A stretch of DNA of 64,000 nucleotides from STC-113 sp964618565. GTDB taxonomy: Bacteria > Patescibacteriota > Gracilibacteria > BD1-5 > UBA2023. Every line of letters begins with the position of its first letter. The stretch's first letter is position 1. Shown here one piece after another: positions 54,931 through 64,000 of the stretch. Under the pieces are notes generated by a model, which ran no database searches, was not told the DNA's origin, and was given only the letters and a program-made list of their open reading frames with translations. The DNA lies in NCBI GenBank assembly GCA_964618565.1, contig CAZUBA010000003.1:1-64000 (forward strand). Direction: 5' to 3'. The translations under genes and the position numbers were made by a program.

Positions 54931-56205
54931 TTAAAATCTTATATAGGTATTCCTTAATTGCGGCAAGCTTGAAGTTCATGGTCAGATTTTCCCGAGAGAG
55001 CAGTCCTGCTTTTCAGTATAATAATATGGTCAGGCTGTCATTGTTCAAAAATGCCAAAAATGGTTCCCTCATCAATAACTGATATTATATCAATAAGTTG
55101 CAAAATTAGGATGGGGATAGCTTGTATAGGAAACCGCCATGCTTGTTTGTCATATTCAAGATGTGAAATAATAACCGTTTCAAATATATTTTTCACAAGT
55201 TCAAGGAATAGTTGCCATTATGTTGAATTTACTTCATTCCGTAAGAGGAAATCTTGATAACGCCATATTGAATGAGTTGGTTCAGGAGGTATCGGTATAA
55301 TCATAGACTCAACCCGAATTATAATAATTATCGGTCAAGAGTGGAGTTTTACTGGCATCCCAAGTCGGCAGCTTGTAATTGTTATAGTTGAATGACCAAA
55401 ATAATGTCCATCATCCTCAATCTGTCGTCATATCACAATAAACCTGTAATCAGGCTCATCATTGAGGATTTATAGTATATTTTCAATCCTTGCTTGATGG
55501 GTTCATATCTTTGATCCTTTTGCATGTGGAATTCGAATTCATCTGAGCTATGGCTTGTCCGGTTCACGTAATTGAAGAATCATTTGAAAGCCTAAGCACA
55601 TAAGACGCGTCTGTTTTTACTACATCTACTCAGGTGAAAGTCAAGATGTTATAATTATCTTGAGCTGGAATCAGTGTTCAAGAATTCAGCAATATTCAAA
55701 CCATATCTCACCTTGTGACAGCATATCTTCATGAATAAGACGACGTATCTGCGTTAACCCAACCCTCTCCCGATAGACGAGGGGGAAGCAAAGAAACGGC
55801 ACTATTGCTTCAGTCTTCTAGGAATCATAATAATTGGAATTTATCCTGATTTAGAGTTGTTGAGTAAGTATAATGGGTTCAATTCAGCGGATCTTTTCAT
55901 CCTCATGAAGAGATCTTTATCATGTTGAGGACATTTGTTCAGGCATTTCATTGATATCATAGGGTTATTCACGATGCGCTTATGGTGATATTATTTTCTG
56001 GAATAGGCAATTTGCCTGATGTTGCAGCCAAGACTCCTAATCATTTTGCAATATTGCTCATATCTGCCAATCTCGTTGAATCTCTGGCACTGGCAGATTG
56101 AGAAGAAAAAGAAAGGAATGCGATGGTTGCAAGGATAGCCAATATAACTATGACTACTATAAGTTCCACAAGCGTGAAGGCCTTATGTTTTGTTTTGTGG
56201 GGCAT
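54931..56205 (-). CDS. prepilin-like protein with fibrinogen-like domain
   Basis: This 424-residue protein has the prepilin stalk KA-FTLVELIVVIVILA. Its C-terminal domain is not LamG. It reads DGKYTINPQGGAGLQVYCDM then TTDGGGWTLFWSF, the clear start of a fibrinogen/COLFI-type domain, whose canonical form is (G)xYxIxPDG...VYCDMxTDGGGWT. Two of the three glycines in DGGGW are UGA. Fibrinogen-like folds bind N-acetylated sugars in lectins such as ficolins and tachylectins, so this pilin may recognise glycans. It lies between the pilus ATPase and two LamG pilins. Confidence 0.87.
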
Positions 56206-56262
56206 TTATCGTTGCTTAATTTTATTATTTTTATTTTAACTTATTAAAATTAAAAATCAAAT

Positions 56263-56303
56263 AAAAAAACCAGCTATAAGTCGTAATTTGTAGCTGGTTT
56301 TTT
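56263..56303 (-). terminator. terminator of the pilus ATPase gene
   Basis: AAACCAGCTA/TAGCTGGTTT hairpin with A7 and T6 flanks, between pilB and the pilin gene. Confidence 0.85.
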
Positions 56304-56318
56304 GATATTAAATCTATA

Positions 56319-57629
56319 TTAATCTATAACCATAAATAGTTCTTCAAGTGTTGTTTTCCCCCTCATTGCCTTAAGGACTCAATCTTCACGTATAGTCATC
56401 ATATCTTGCTTTCGGGCTTCTGCCAATATTTCTGCAGGACTTGATCAATTACGGATAAGAGTTCTTGTTTTTTCATTGAATGACAATACTTCATAAACTC
56501 AAATTCTTCATTTATATCAAGAATATCAGCAATGTTCGCATCATTTTGATTTAAAAAGCTTGAATCAATCGGTTTTTGCTTTTGTAACAGCCTCAATACC
56601 AATATCCTTCATCATCCATTTTATGATTTCATTTTGTTCCGATGTTGCCTCGTGTTCTTCTATACAATGAGGACAATTTTTTCTTACAAGCCTTTGAGCG
56701 ATGATTATATCAATAGCTGAAGACAAGATGTAAGGAGGCACTCAGATATTGATAAGTCTTTCTAATGTCTCTGATGCGGATTTTGTATGCAGCGTTGCGA
56801 GTACGAGATGTCATGTAAGAGAAGCCTGCGCTGCAATCTGAGCGGTATCAAGATCGCGTATTTCTCAGATCATTATAACATCAGGATCTTGTCTCATGAG
56901 TGCCTTAAGTCAAGAGGAGTACGTATATCAATTCTTTTCATTGACCTCAGATTGAACAACTCAAGGAAGCTCATATTCTATCGGATCTTCAAGTGTTATA
57001 ATTTTTTTCTCTGGGATGTTAAGCGTATTCAATATGCTATAAAGCGTAGTTGTTTTACCGGATCATGTAGGTCAAGTGACGAGAATCATTCAATTCTTCT
57101 TCTTTACGCTTTTTTCTATTTGCCTTTTGGAAGCCCACATAAAGCCCAGATCATCAACGGATGGTATTGTATTTCATGAATCAAGAATACGGCAGACTAC
57201 ATTTTCTCAGAGTTTGACGGGCAAAGTTGAAATACGCACATCGATTTTCCTGTCATCATCAAGTATCCTATACTTACCGTCCTGAGGAACATTGGTAATA
57301 TTCAGCTTCAAATCGGATTTATACTTCAACCTTTCCAATACCAGCTTATAATGGTGTTTCGTAAGCTCAAAAATATCTGTCAGATGTCCATCGATACGAA
57401 ATCTTAACTGAGTGAAATTTTCCCTGATATCATAATGCACGTCTGAGCTTCAAAAAGATAATGCTCATTTGGTTATCAATGCAAGGGCTTTTTCTGAGTC
57501 CTGAGATTTATCAAGCGATTCTTTCACATGAGTTTCCAATTCCAAAAACTTATCGGATTTGAAGCTTGCAGCCTCCCCCATAAGTACCGTTTTAGCTTTA
57601 TCAAAATGCTCTTCGTTCTTTATTTCCAT
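56319..57629 (-). CDS. pilB: type IV pilus assembly ATPase PilB/GspE
   Basis: This 436-residue protein shows the GspE core: SSDVHYDIRENFTQLRFRID, Walker A TGPTGSGKTTTLYS, Asp box ITLEDPIEYELPG, Walker B DVIMIGEIRDLDTAQIA and TGHLVLATLHTKSA. The C4 zinc knuckle is formed by CPHC and CEHCGYSGYKGRIGVYE. It lacks the long GspE N1 domain, being shorter than the usual 560 residues. It powers pilus extension from the inner membrane. It heads the tandem of pilin genes. PilC and PilT are not in the window. Confidence 0.95.
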
Positions 57630-57719
57630 TTTTTAAAATACTATTTACATATAAGGATTTTTAGTTATATTCAATTATATCATATTTAAATTCTTATTGC
57701 AAAACTTACGCGTTAAATT

Positions 57720-57950
57720 ATGCTAATACAGGTTGCCATTTTGGTCATATATGCCATAGCTATAATCATTGCTGAACTGCTTATTGAGAGGAGGCTTGAT
57801 TTATTGACAAAAAGGCACAATGAAAAAATATGATGATGATACGCTTCTGTATGACTTTTAAGCCTTCACAGAAGACTGAAGCTGATCCTAAGAACAATCT
57901 TTGTAATCCTTTTTATATGTTGAGCTGCAATTAGTCTCTTACTTTTATAA
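57720..57950 (+). CDS. small membrane protein, two helices
   Basis: This 76-residue protein has an N-terminal helix (VAILVIYAIAIIIAELLI), a basic loop with a GGGYASVG segment, and a second helix (IFVILFICGAAISLLLL). No family is recognised. It lies 3 bp upstream of the bPH-like gene at 57953 and is probably co-transcribed. Confidence 0.65.
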
Positions 57951-57952
57951 AT

Positions 57953-58480
57953 ATGGGATTCATTCTACAAAAAGATTACGTCATAATAAAAAAACACGGT
58001 ATCGTGATTTTATATATATTGGCAAGATTTGTTTTCGCTATGCTGATTGTGATATGATTATTCCTGATTTCCTATCTTTTCAGATCTTCTCTGAGAGAAG
58101 ATCTAGTACTTTTTTTTCTCTACCCCGTCCAGATGATAATCCTTGTATATGCTTTTTCAAAGCTTGCGCAAGGATATATTTTTTATTATAATGACCTTAT
58201 CATATTCATTCATGATAAGGTAATAATCATGAAAAGCTCCCTCTTTCTCCAAGACGATCTTGAAGTGATAGATACAAGTAAAGTAATGAAAATAGATGTT
58301 CAATGCCATGGATTCTTTGCCAATCTTGTGTGATACGGAAATCTGGTGATCGAACAACAAAGAGATGAGCTTAGAATTCTTCATTTTGTTCCCAAGCCAT
58401 ATAAAGCCCTCCAATTATTAAGAGAAAAAACAGCATATCTAAATACAAATCAAGATATTAATTTCTTCAAGCTGAACTAA
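57953..58480 (+). CDS. bPH-domain-like membrane protein
   Basis: This 175-residue protein has two helices (residues 15-75) and a PH-like beta region (YYNDLIIFIHDKVIIMKSSL; LEVIDTSKVMKIDVQC; GNLVIEQQRDELRILHFVP). It resembles 50245 and 59179 in layout. Function is unknown. It is in a small operon with the two-helix protein. Confidence 0.72.
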
Positions 58481-58627
58481 AATTTCATTTCATACATTTT
58501 TAAATAATTTTGCAAAAATGGGTAGCTTCTAAGCAATATCCAGGAAATTATTAAGGAAATGGTTTTTTACTGAAACGATAAAATAATACATACTTTAATA
58601 GAATAAAAAAAGAGGATGGCATTCATA

Positions 58628-58933
58628 ATGAGAAACGAAGACTTCAGATGCGAAAATTGCTGAAAGGAAATACTGAAACACCCGGAATGATCCGCAAGGA
58701 ATCATTGTCCGAATTGTCTCTATTCAAAACATGTGGATGATAAGTTTCCTTGAGATAGAAAAAGCGAATGTCATTGACTTATGAAGCCGATTTGAATCGA
58801 TCATAAGAAAAATAAATGATATATGATAATCCACAAATGCATTATTTGCAATAAGGATATTCCTAATAAGATTGCTCCTGATGATGATTTTTTAAATTTC
58901 ATTAAAACAAAGAACTCGAATATTAATCCTTAA
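58628..58933 (+). CDS. RNHCP-domain protein
   Basis: This 101-residue protein matches the RNHCP domain: FRCENCGKEI, then the eponymous ARNHCPNCLYSKHVD, ECHGLMKPIGI and a final HKCIICNK. The paired cysteines should bind zinc. RNHCP proteins are small, widespread in CPR and Gram-positive bacteria, and of unknown function. Four glycines use UGA. Confidence 0.93.
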
Positions 58934-58943
58934 TGATATTAAC

Positions 58944-59177
58944 ATGAGCCCATTTGCAATCGCTTTTCTTATTGTTTATCCGATATTTCTTATTGGCATG
59001 TATAATATTTTCTTGCTGATGGCCAAAAGGCTTCATAAGCAGAATATGGAAAGATTATCCCAATCAAGTCACTTGATTCTGGAAGAGAATTTCAAAAGAA
59101 TGGTCCATTACATAAGAATAAGCCTGATATCATTATTTGTAGCTTCGGTTATTTTCTTATTCCTAATCTTGTTGTAA
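58944..59177 (+). CDS. small membrane protein, two helices
   Basis: This 77-residue protein has helices at residues 4-28 and 57-76 with a basic loop between. It resembles the 57720 gene in layout, and like that gene it precedes a bPH-like gene (2 bp before 59179). The two pairs look like a duplicated unit. Confidence 0.68.
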   Translation: MSPFAIAFLIVYPIFLIGMYNIFLLMAKRLHKQNMERLSQSSHLILEENFKRMVHYIRISLISLFVASVIFLFLILL

Positions 59178-59178
59178 C

Positions 59179-59742
59179 ATGATTCATGAATACAAGAACT
59201 CCTTGCTTTTGAGGAGACATAAGATTAAACTTTTCTATATTTTCTGAAAATTTCTTATATATCTGCTGATTTGCCTGTCGATAGCATCTGTTTTTCTGTT
59301 GCTGACCTGATATTCAAAACAATGAAATATATTCAATCAAAACATCTTCATAATATTCATGTTCTTCTTCAATTTTATAGCTTTTGCCCTTATTCTTGAC
59401 ATAATAGCTCATTTCAATAATCTTATATATATTAATGATTCTCATATTTACATTATCCGAAGCTGGTTGCTGTTCAGAGAAGATATAGAAATCATAGAGC
59501 TCAGAAAGGTAACAAAGGTGAGCATAGTCTGCCAATGATTATTGTCAAATATGCTTTCTTATTGAAAGATAATGATTGAGATGCAAAGAGCAGAAACCAA
59601 ACCCCTCTTCCATATTCCCGAGCCATACAGAGTCATGACTAATATCAGAAACAAGATGGACAAGATGAAGAGTATCTGAGTCCAGACAAAAGAATTAACT
59701 TGAAACAAATTCGATGATACAAGAATTTTTTGAAAAATATAA
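59179..59742 (+). CDS. bPH-domain-like membrane protein
   Basis: This 187-residue protein has two helices and then a PH-like beta region (IYINDSHIYIIRSWLLFRED; IEIIELRKVTKVSIVCQGLL; FHIPEPYRVMTNIRNK). The last element parallels FVPKPYKALQLLREK in the protein at 57953, supporting paralogy. Its C-terminus overlaps the start of tilS by 29 bp. Confidence 0.72.
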
Positions 59743-60634
59743 AATCTCTAAAACAGATAAGATTGCTATTGCGTGCTCCGGATGAGCTGATAGCATGTTT
59801 TTGTTGAACGAAATAATAAAAGTTCACCCTATTCCCATGATTATCGTTGCACATTTCAATCATAATTTAAGATGAGAAGAAAGCGATAATGATTCAGATT
59901 TCCTAGAGGATTATTGCAAAGGCATGGGACTTATATTTAAAGTTTGAAGTTGAAATATAAAGGATTTTTCGACGGAGCGGAAGGTTTGAATTGAAGAAGC
60001 TGCCAGAATTAAAAGATATGAATTCCTTGAGCAGATAAGAATAGAGAATGAGGCAAAATATATTTTCACAGCGCATCATCTAGATGACAGCATCGAGACA
60101 TTTATGTTCAATCTCATAAGATGAACGAAGCTTGGATGATTGACTTGAATCGATGAATCGAATAATGATATATTACGGCCGCTTCTTCATATCACAAAAA
60201 AAGAGATCTTAAAAAAATGTGAATTAGAGCGCATCCCATATAGAAATGATTCTTCAAATGCTGATGACACTTTTTTAAGGAATCATATAAGGCTGAATAT
60301 TCTGCCTCAATTTGAGACAATAAATCCGAATTACAAGAAGAACTTTGACGATCTTATAGAATATTTCAAGGAATTGCAAAGCAATATAGAAGGTGATATC
60401 AGTAAGATAATTATTGATAATTCATTTGAAATAGAGGCATTTAACAATTTAACCCTTTTCAAGCAGAGGGAACTCATCGCCTATATTTTCAAAATTACAA
60501 ATTTCTGAACAATAGGCCTTACAAAGTGAAATATTGATGAGGTTATCAGGTTCATAAACGACAAATGAAACTACACTAAAAAAGAAATAAAGAATATGCA
60601 ACTTTTCAAGAAGAATGGGAAAATTTTTTTCTAA
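59714..60634 (+). CDS. tilS: tRNA(Ile)-lysidine synthase
   Basis: This 306-residue protein has the PP-loop IAIACSGGADSMFLLNE, VAHFNHNLRGEESDND, KYIFTAHHLDDSIETFMFNL and RPLLHITKKEI. This is the complete N-terminal core of TilS. The enzyme adds lysine to C34 of tRNA-Ile(CAU), changing AUG to AUA reading. The C-terminal domains are short. The start overlaps the bPH gene. Its stop precedes a shared terminator. Confidence 0.94.
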
Positions 60635-60660
60635 GGTAATAAGATGTTTCTGTACAACAG

Positions 60661-60692
60661 GTAAGAACCCCCGAATTTCGGGGGTTCTTACC
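60661..60692. terminator. bidirectional terminator
   Basis: GTAAGAACCCCCGA/TCGGGGGTTCTTAC palindrome between the convergent tilS and pilin genes. Confidence 0.88.
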
Positions 60693-60698
60693 GTCTGT

Positions 60699-62033
60699 TT
60701 ATTTTGTGGAATCATATAGGGATAATATTTCTGAGTCTCATAAAGCCCTATTGTATATCCTTAACTCATCCATTAATCAATTATAATATCTTTTGTTTCA
60801 ATTCCATTCAGATCAAATTGCATTAGTGGATGAATTAAGACGCTTTGTTATCGATCAGGTTGAAGCAAATGTTTTAACATTTGCTCAATTGACATATATC
60901 TTGAATTCTTGACTGCTGATGGTCATTCATATGAATTGCCAGCTATTTAGGCTTAATACATTGGTATCACAATGATATCATTCTGGATTTTTTCAATAAG
61001 CATAAACGCATACATTTCAATCTGGATTAACCGTAAGATAGTAGGCATGCCCATTAATAAAGATTCATTTCCTATCAGTATCAGTCCATGAATTACTGTT
61101 TATCCATGAAGTGACAGTCAGACTGTCTTTCATATCTAATGTTTTTGAATCAGGAATCAATACGTATCATCAGCTAAGAAATAAGCTTGATCAGACTTTT
61201 CATCAGGACCAGCTCAATAGTCAGCTTAAGGTTCAATTATTATTATTTCAACTTGTATCATTGATTGTATTTCAAGACTTCTCATCAAAATTCCAATATC
61301 ACACCAATCAGCTTTCTTTTTGTTTATAAGTAAGATATCAGTATGTAAGTGACGATCATGTTCATGAAGACATGATTTTATTATCAAATTGCATTGCATA
61401 GCTTCATGTGGCATTTACGATATCCACTCAAGTGAATGAAGCACTTTTTTTAGCTTGCACAGGAACCTTGGTAATACCATCTAACAAAACACCCAATATA
61501 TCTCATTTTGTATATACGTATCTTCCAGAATATGAATTAGGATCTGCAAATACATCAGCTAATGGCTTAAAGTTGTTAGCTATTAACTTTAAGCTATCAT
61601 CTTTTAGAGATAATGCTGAACTGTTTCAATCTTCTAAGAAACCCAACAATTGAAACTTGCTTTGTCCTGCATTAACGGAATATGTATAGTATGTAGAAGA
61701 GTCTAACGGATCTTTTCATCAAGCAGATAATTTTATCACATTGAGTACAGTATTTCATGCATATCATTGCAATCAAATACTGGCTCAAGAAGCCATAATT
61801 GAAATATTATCATCTGGAATGGGATATTTGCCTGCCAGACCATAATTTACGGACAATCACTTGGCGATATTGCTCATATCGGCCAATCGGGTCGAATCTC
61901 TGGCTCAAGCGCTCTGAGAAGAAAATGAAAGGAAAGCGATCGTTGCAAGTATTGCAAGTATGACAATCACTACTATCAATTCCACAAGAGTGAATGCTTT
62001 TTTAAAATCTAATCAATGTATTTTAGAATTCAT
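60699..62033 (-). CDS. prepilin-like protein with LamG domain
   Basis: This 444-residue protein has the prepilin stalk KKA-FTLVELIVVIVILA, pilin head, and a C-terminal LamG domain ending LMDELRIYNRALGDSEILSL. The N-terminal 60 residues are nearly identical to those of the other pilins, so recombination among copies is likely. It is separated from the main cluster by tilS and the bPH genes. Confidence 0.9.
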
Positions 62034-62055
62034 GTTAATATGATTTAAGAAATAA

Positions 62056-62130
62056 TTATTTCGCCCCTATTACATAAGGCTGAACAATTTCATCAGTGAG
62101 TGCTCTATTATAAATATGCACATTCTACGA
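62056..62130 (-). pseudogene. remnant of a LamG-pilin gene
   Basis: On the minus strand the frame ends NVHIYNRALTDEIVQPYVIG-AK-stop, matching the last residues of the LamG domains (IYNRALxDxEI). It breaks at once upstream, with no pilin stalk nearby. It is the tail of a lost sixth gene. Confidence 0.7.
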
Positions 62131-62133
62131 CTT

Positions 62134-62390
62134 AATTAAAAAATTGTATTCAGTGTTAGAAAGCCACTCTTGAGTGAATCAGGTACAGATATTTAGGTTG
62201 TTTTTATAAGGGCATGATTCAAGGATTATGAAAACTAAAATATCGGATAAAACCCGATGGTATTTTAATTTAAGTTAATAAAAAAGTCAAATAGTATTCA
62301 TACTATAATATTCTAAAGAGAGTTTTTGGTTTGACAAATCCTATTTTAAAATTATAAGTTAATAACTTATAATATCAATAACCCTAAAAC
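62134..62390. other. AT-rich intergenic region
   Basis: No gene is supported between the pilin remnant and the gene at 62391. Short AT palindromes such as AAGTTAATAACTT at 62357-62369 are present. Confidence 0.5.
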
Positions 62391-63359
62391 ATGTTAAATT
62401 ATACATGATTATCTGAATCCCCTTCAACTCAAAAACTATCAATTCCTCAACTCCTTTTAACACATACGCCAACCAAAACTAACGAAATACTGCATACTTC
62501 AAATTCTGCGATATCAGATACGTTTACAGTAACATGAACAAAAGAATTCAAGGCGAAAAATCCGGAAAATAGCACAGTGATGAAATGACACTTGAGGCAT
62601 CTCCCGCTTGTTCCATGAGTTGTGCAGAAATGATTATTATTTAAAGCATTTAAAATCTCCGAAGACATATATTCTTGAAAAGAAATAATTAAAACGACTT
62701 TCTGATCTCCCATACTATGATGAGATGAAATCAAGCTAAGCCAAAGCGAATTTGAATTACTGCATGCTGATAATAAAATTGCCGTTAAGATAGAAAAAGC
62801 TGATTCTTGCCCAGGATATGAAGATATGGGCTATAGGATAGATTTTCAAGATGCCATGTCTGATTCGGATCTAGATAGGATTCTTTTGCAGCATTTAGAA
62901 TTCAGATTTGTGAGCTGACTCGCTTTTTTAAAAAAATCAGCAGACTCTGAAGTAAATATCTGAGATGTATTCCAGTGATATTTTGCAATTCCAGAAGATT
63001 TTAAATTCTTTACAGAAGATAACTGAATAAAAACGGTTGAGCCTTTTCTCATAGAAGAATTTGCTGCCCAAATCTGAGTGGTTGCGATCAGTTGAAGAAT
63101 ATGACATGCTACAAATGAAAATAATGACATCCTTGATACATGAAGCACAATGACTTTTGATTCGAGCATCTGCAAATATTCAGGGAAAAAACTTGTATTA
63201 GGTTCAGATTTCAGGCTCACATGAAGAGTCAAAGATATTACAAAAAGGACAGTATCGTTTGAATATACTTGATTCAATGACAAAATGGAAGAGGTCATCA
63301 GATGAGAGATAAGCGGAAAGATAGTCGGATTGAAGATGCTTAAGAGAATGACCAGATAA
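62391..63359 (+). CDS. hypothetical protein, possible hotdog fold
   Basis: This 322-residue protein has about 25 UGA glycines. The first 110 residues have no recognisable motif. The region around 195-310 (VEPFLIEEFAAQIGVVAI and then SFEYTGFNDKMEEVIRGEISG) recalls the hotdog fold of FabZ/FabA-like dehydratases, where a helix with E/Q-AQ follows the first strand. The catalytic His is not evident. The call is weak; it is otherwise unknown. It ends at a terminator. Confidence 0.6.
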
Positions 63360-63379
63360 AACCACTGCTTTAAAATTTT

Positions 63380-63412
63380 AAAATAAGCCATCACTAAGGG
63401 CTTATTTTTTTA
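63380..63412 (+). terminator. terminator
   Basis: AAATAAGCC-N7-GGGCTTATTT hairpin followed by T-rich sequence. Confidence 0.75.
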
Positions 63413-63471
63413 TTATTGAAGTTTGAATAAAAACAATATAATATCATCATTCCAAAAAGAGGAGGTGACAT

Positions 63472-63759
63472 ATGAGCAGGAAACAAAAACAAAAAGAGAA
63501 GGCCGCGCAAGCTGCAGGAATCGAGTATACAATTGAAGAATTCCTGCTGCTCAACATCAATGAATATCTGCTCTGCAAGTCTTGCAGACAAGTACACATG
63601 TCGGATGATTGGTATATGAACGATTCCAATTGTCCCACAAAAGGATGCGAATCAAAAAGTAGGATTGTAATTCCATGGAATCTCATTAAAGCCAATCCGA
63701 AAAACAAAAAACTACCGGACTCGCCTGAAATCGGCAAATACTACAACCCCCATTTCTAA
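63472..63759 (+). CDS. small cysteine-containing hypothetical protein, standard-code-like
   Basis: This 95-residue protein has a basic N-terminus (MSRKQKQKEKAAQAAG) and two Cys pairs, LLCKSCRQVHM and NCPTKGCESKS, likely a zinc ribbon. It is preceded by GAGGAGGTGACAT, a full Shine-Dalgarno sequence, and a TATAAT at 63437-63442. All three glycines are GGN with no UGA. Both traits separate it from the UGA-recoded genes in the rest of the window. No family is recognised. Confidence 0.75.
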   Translation: MSRKQKQKEKAAQAAGIEYTIEEFLLLNINEYLLCKSCRQVHMSDDWYMNDSNCPTKGCESKSRIVIPWNLIKANPKNKKLPDSPEIGKYYNPHF

Positions 63760-63786
63760 AGGAGGAAAGATGTCCAGTTTAAGATA

Positions 63787-63816
63787 AAGAGCAGCCCAGA
63801 TTCACGGCTGCTCTTT
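63787..63816 (+). terminator. terminator
   Basis: AGAGCAGCC/GGCTGCTCT hairpin followed by TTTTATT. Confidence 0.88.
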
Positions 63817-63832
63817 TATTATGCGAAACTAT

Positions 63833-63860
63833 TTGACAATATGCATACTTTTGTTATATT
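63833..63860 (+). promoter_or_regulatory. sigma70-type promoter
   Basis: TTGACA at 63833-63838 and TATATT at 63855-63860, 16 bp apart, upstream of the signal-peptide gene at 63918. Confidence 0.7.
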
Positions 63861-63917
63861 CTATCTCACACTTTTGATATTCCATGAAATCAAACAAAAA
63901 CAAATGAGGGCGTTATA

Positions 63918-64000
63918 ATGAAAATGGGCAACTTAATCCTATCGGCAATCCTAGTTTCTTTGCTTTTCACCTTTAATGCCCATGCAGACTCTTCGGAGGA
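63918..64000 (+). CDS. secreted protein, N-terminal fragment
   Basis: The frame runs off the window. The visible 27 residues start MKMGNLILSAILVSLLFTF and NAHA-DSSEE. This is a signal peptide with an A-x-A cleavage site. A GAGGG Shine-Dalgarno site and a promoter lie upstream. Too short to identify. Confidence 0.65.
   Translation, partial: MKMGNLILSAILVSLLFTFNAHADSSE

Overview
The window reads coherently only if UGA is translated as glycine (genetic code 25). With that code more than fifty genes open end to end. UGA falls on glycines that define protein families: the P-loops of ClpB, the KAP-type NTPase, FtsE and the pilus ATPase, and the GGGAARG motif of a patatin. Tryptophan stays UGG, and every stop I could assign is UAA or UAG. 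This code, the AT-rich DNA, AT-rich gene leaders without Shine-Dalgarno sites, and many small lineage-specific proteins point to a Candidate Phyla Radiation bacterium of the Gracilibacteria (BD1-5) or Absconditabacteria (SR1). The exact lineage is inference.

Layout. 1-782: repeats only. 783-9400: KAP-like NTPase, then a stress block (HIT protein-dnaK, clpB) in which each promoter carries a CIRCE-type inverted repeat. 9398-13189: a 1263-residue protein of unknown function. 13186-17139: YggU, a glycosyltransferase, a membrane acyltransferase-like protein and two small unknowns. 17205-22503: deoxyribosyltransferase-like protein, radical SAM protein, hisS with what looks like a complete histidine leader-peptide attenuator, and an unknown. 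22593-23813: direct repeats, one orphan gene, tRNA-Leu and tRNA fragments. 23905-26349: a FapA/DUF342 protein ending in a PilZ domain. 26430-27690: repeats, isochorismatase-like protein, tRNA-Arg and a decayed copy. 27819-31550: SecF, a PrgI/TraC-like type IV secretion pair, YraN and a nucleotidyltransferase. 31590-41281: phosphohexomutase, GT-C-like membrane protein, flippase and a DUF2339 protein, i.e. cell-surface glycan assembly. 41305-45231: thrombospondin-type-3 repeat surface protein, patatin, a class I-type cyclic-nucleotide phosphodiesterase and a cyclic-nucleotide-binding protein. 45259-62130: FtsE, five prepilin genes with large C-terminal adhesin-like domains (LamG, and one fibrinogen-like) plus a pilin remnant, interleaved with a second cNMP-binding protein, rpsO, a lytic transglycosylase, folD, the pilus ATPase, small membrane PH-like proteins and tilS. 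62391-64000: a hotdog-like unknown, then a terminal stretch with strong Shine-Dalgarno sites and no UGA glycine codons, unlike the rest.

How it fits together. The surface theme is strong: pilins fused to carbohydrate- or protein-binding folds, a pilus ATPase, PilZ and cyclic-nucleotide domains, surface glycan assembly and a T4SS-like pair. That suits an episymbiont that attaches to other cells. The main unexpected items are the hisS leader-peptide attenuator, CIRCE on both chaperone promoters, the pilin-adhesin family, the FapA-PilZ fusion, the PDE/cNMP-binding set, and the standard-code islands.
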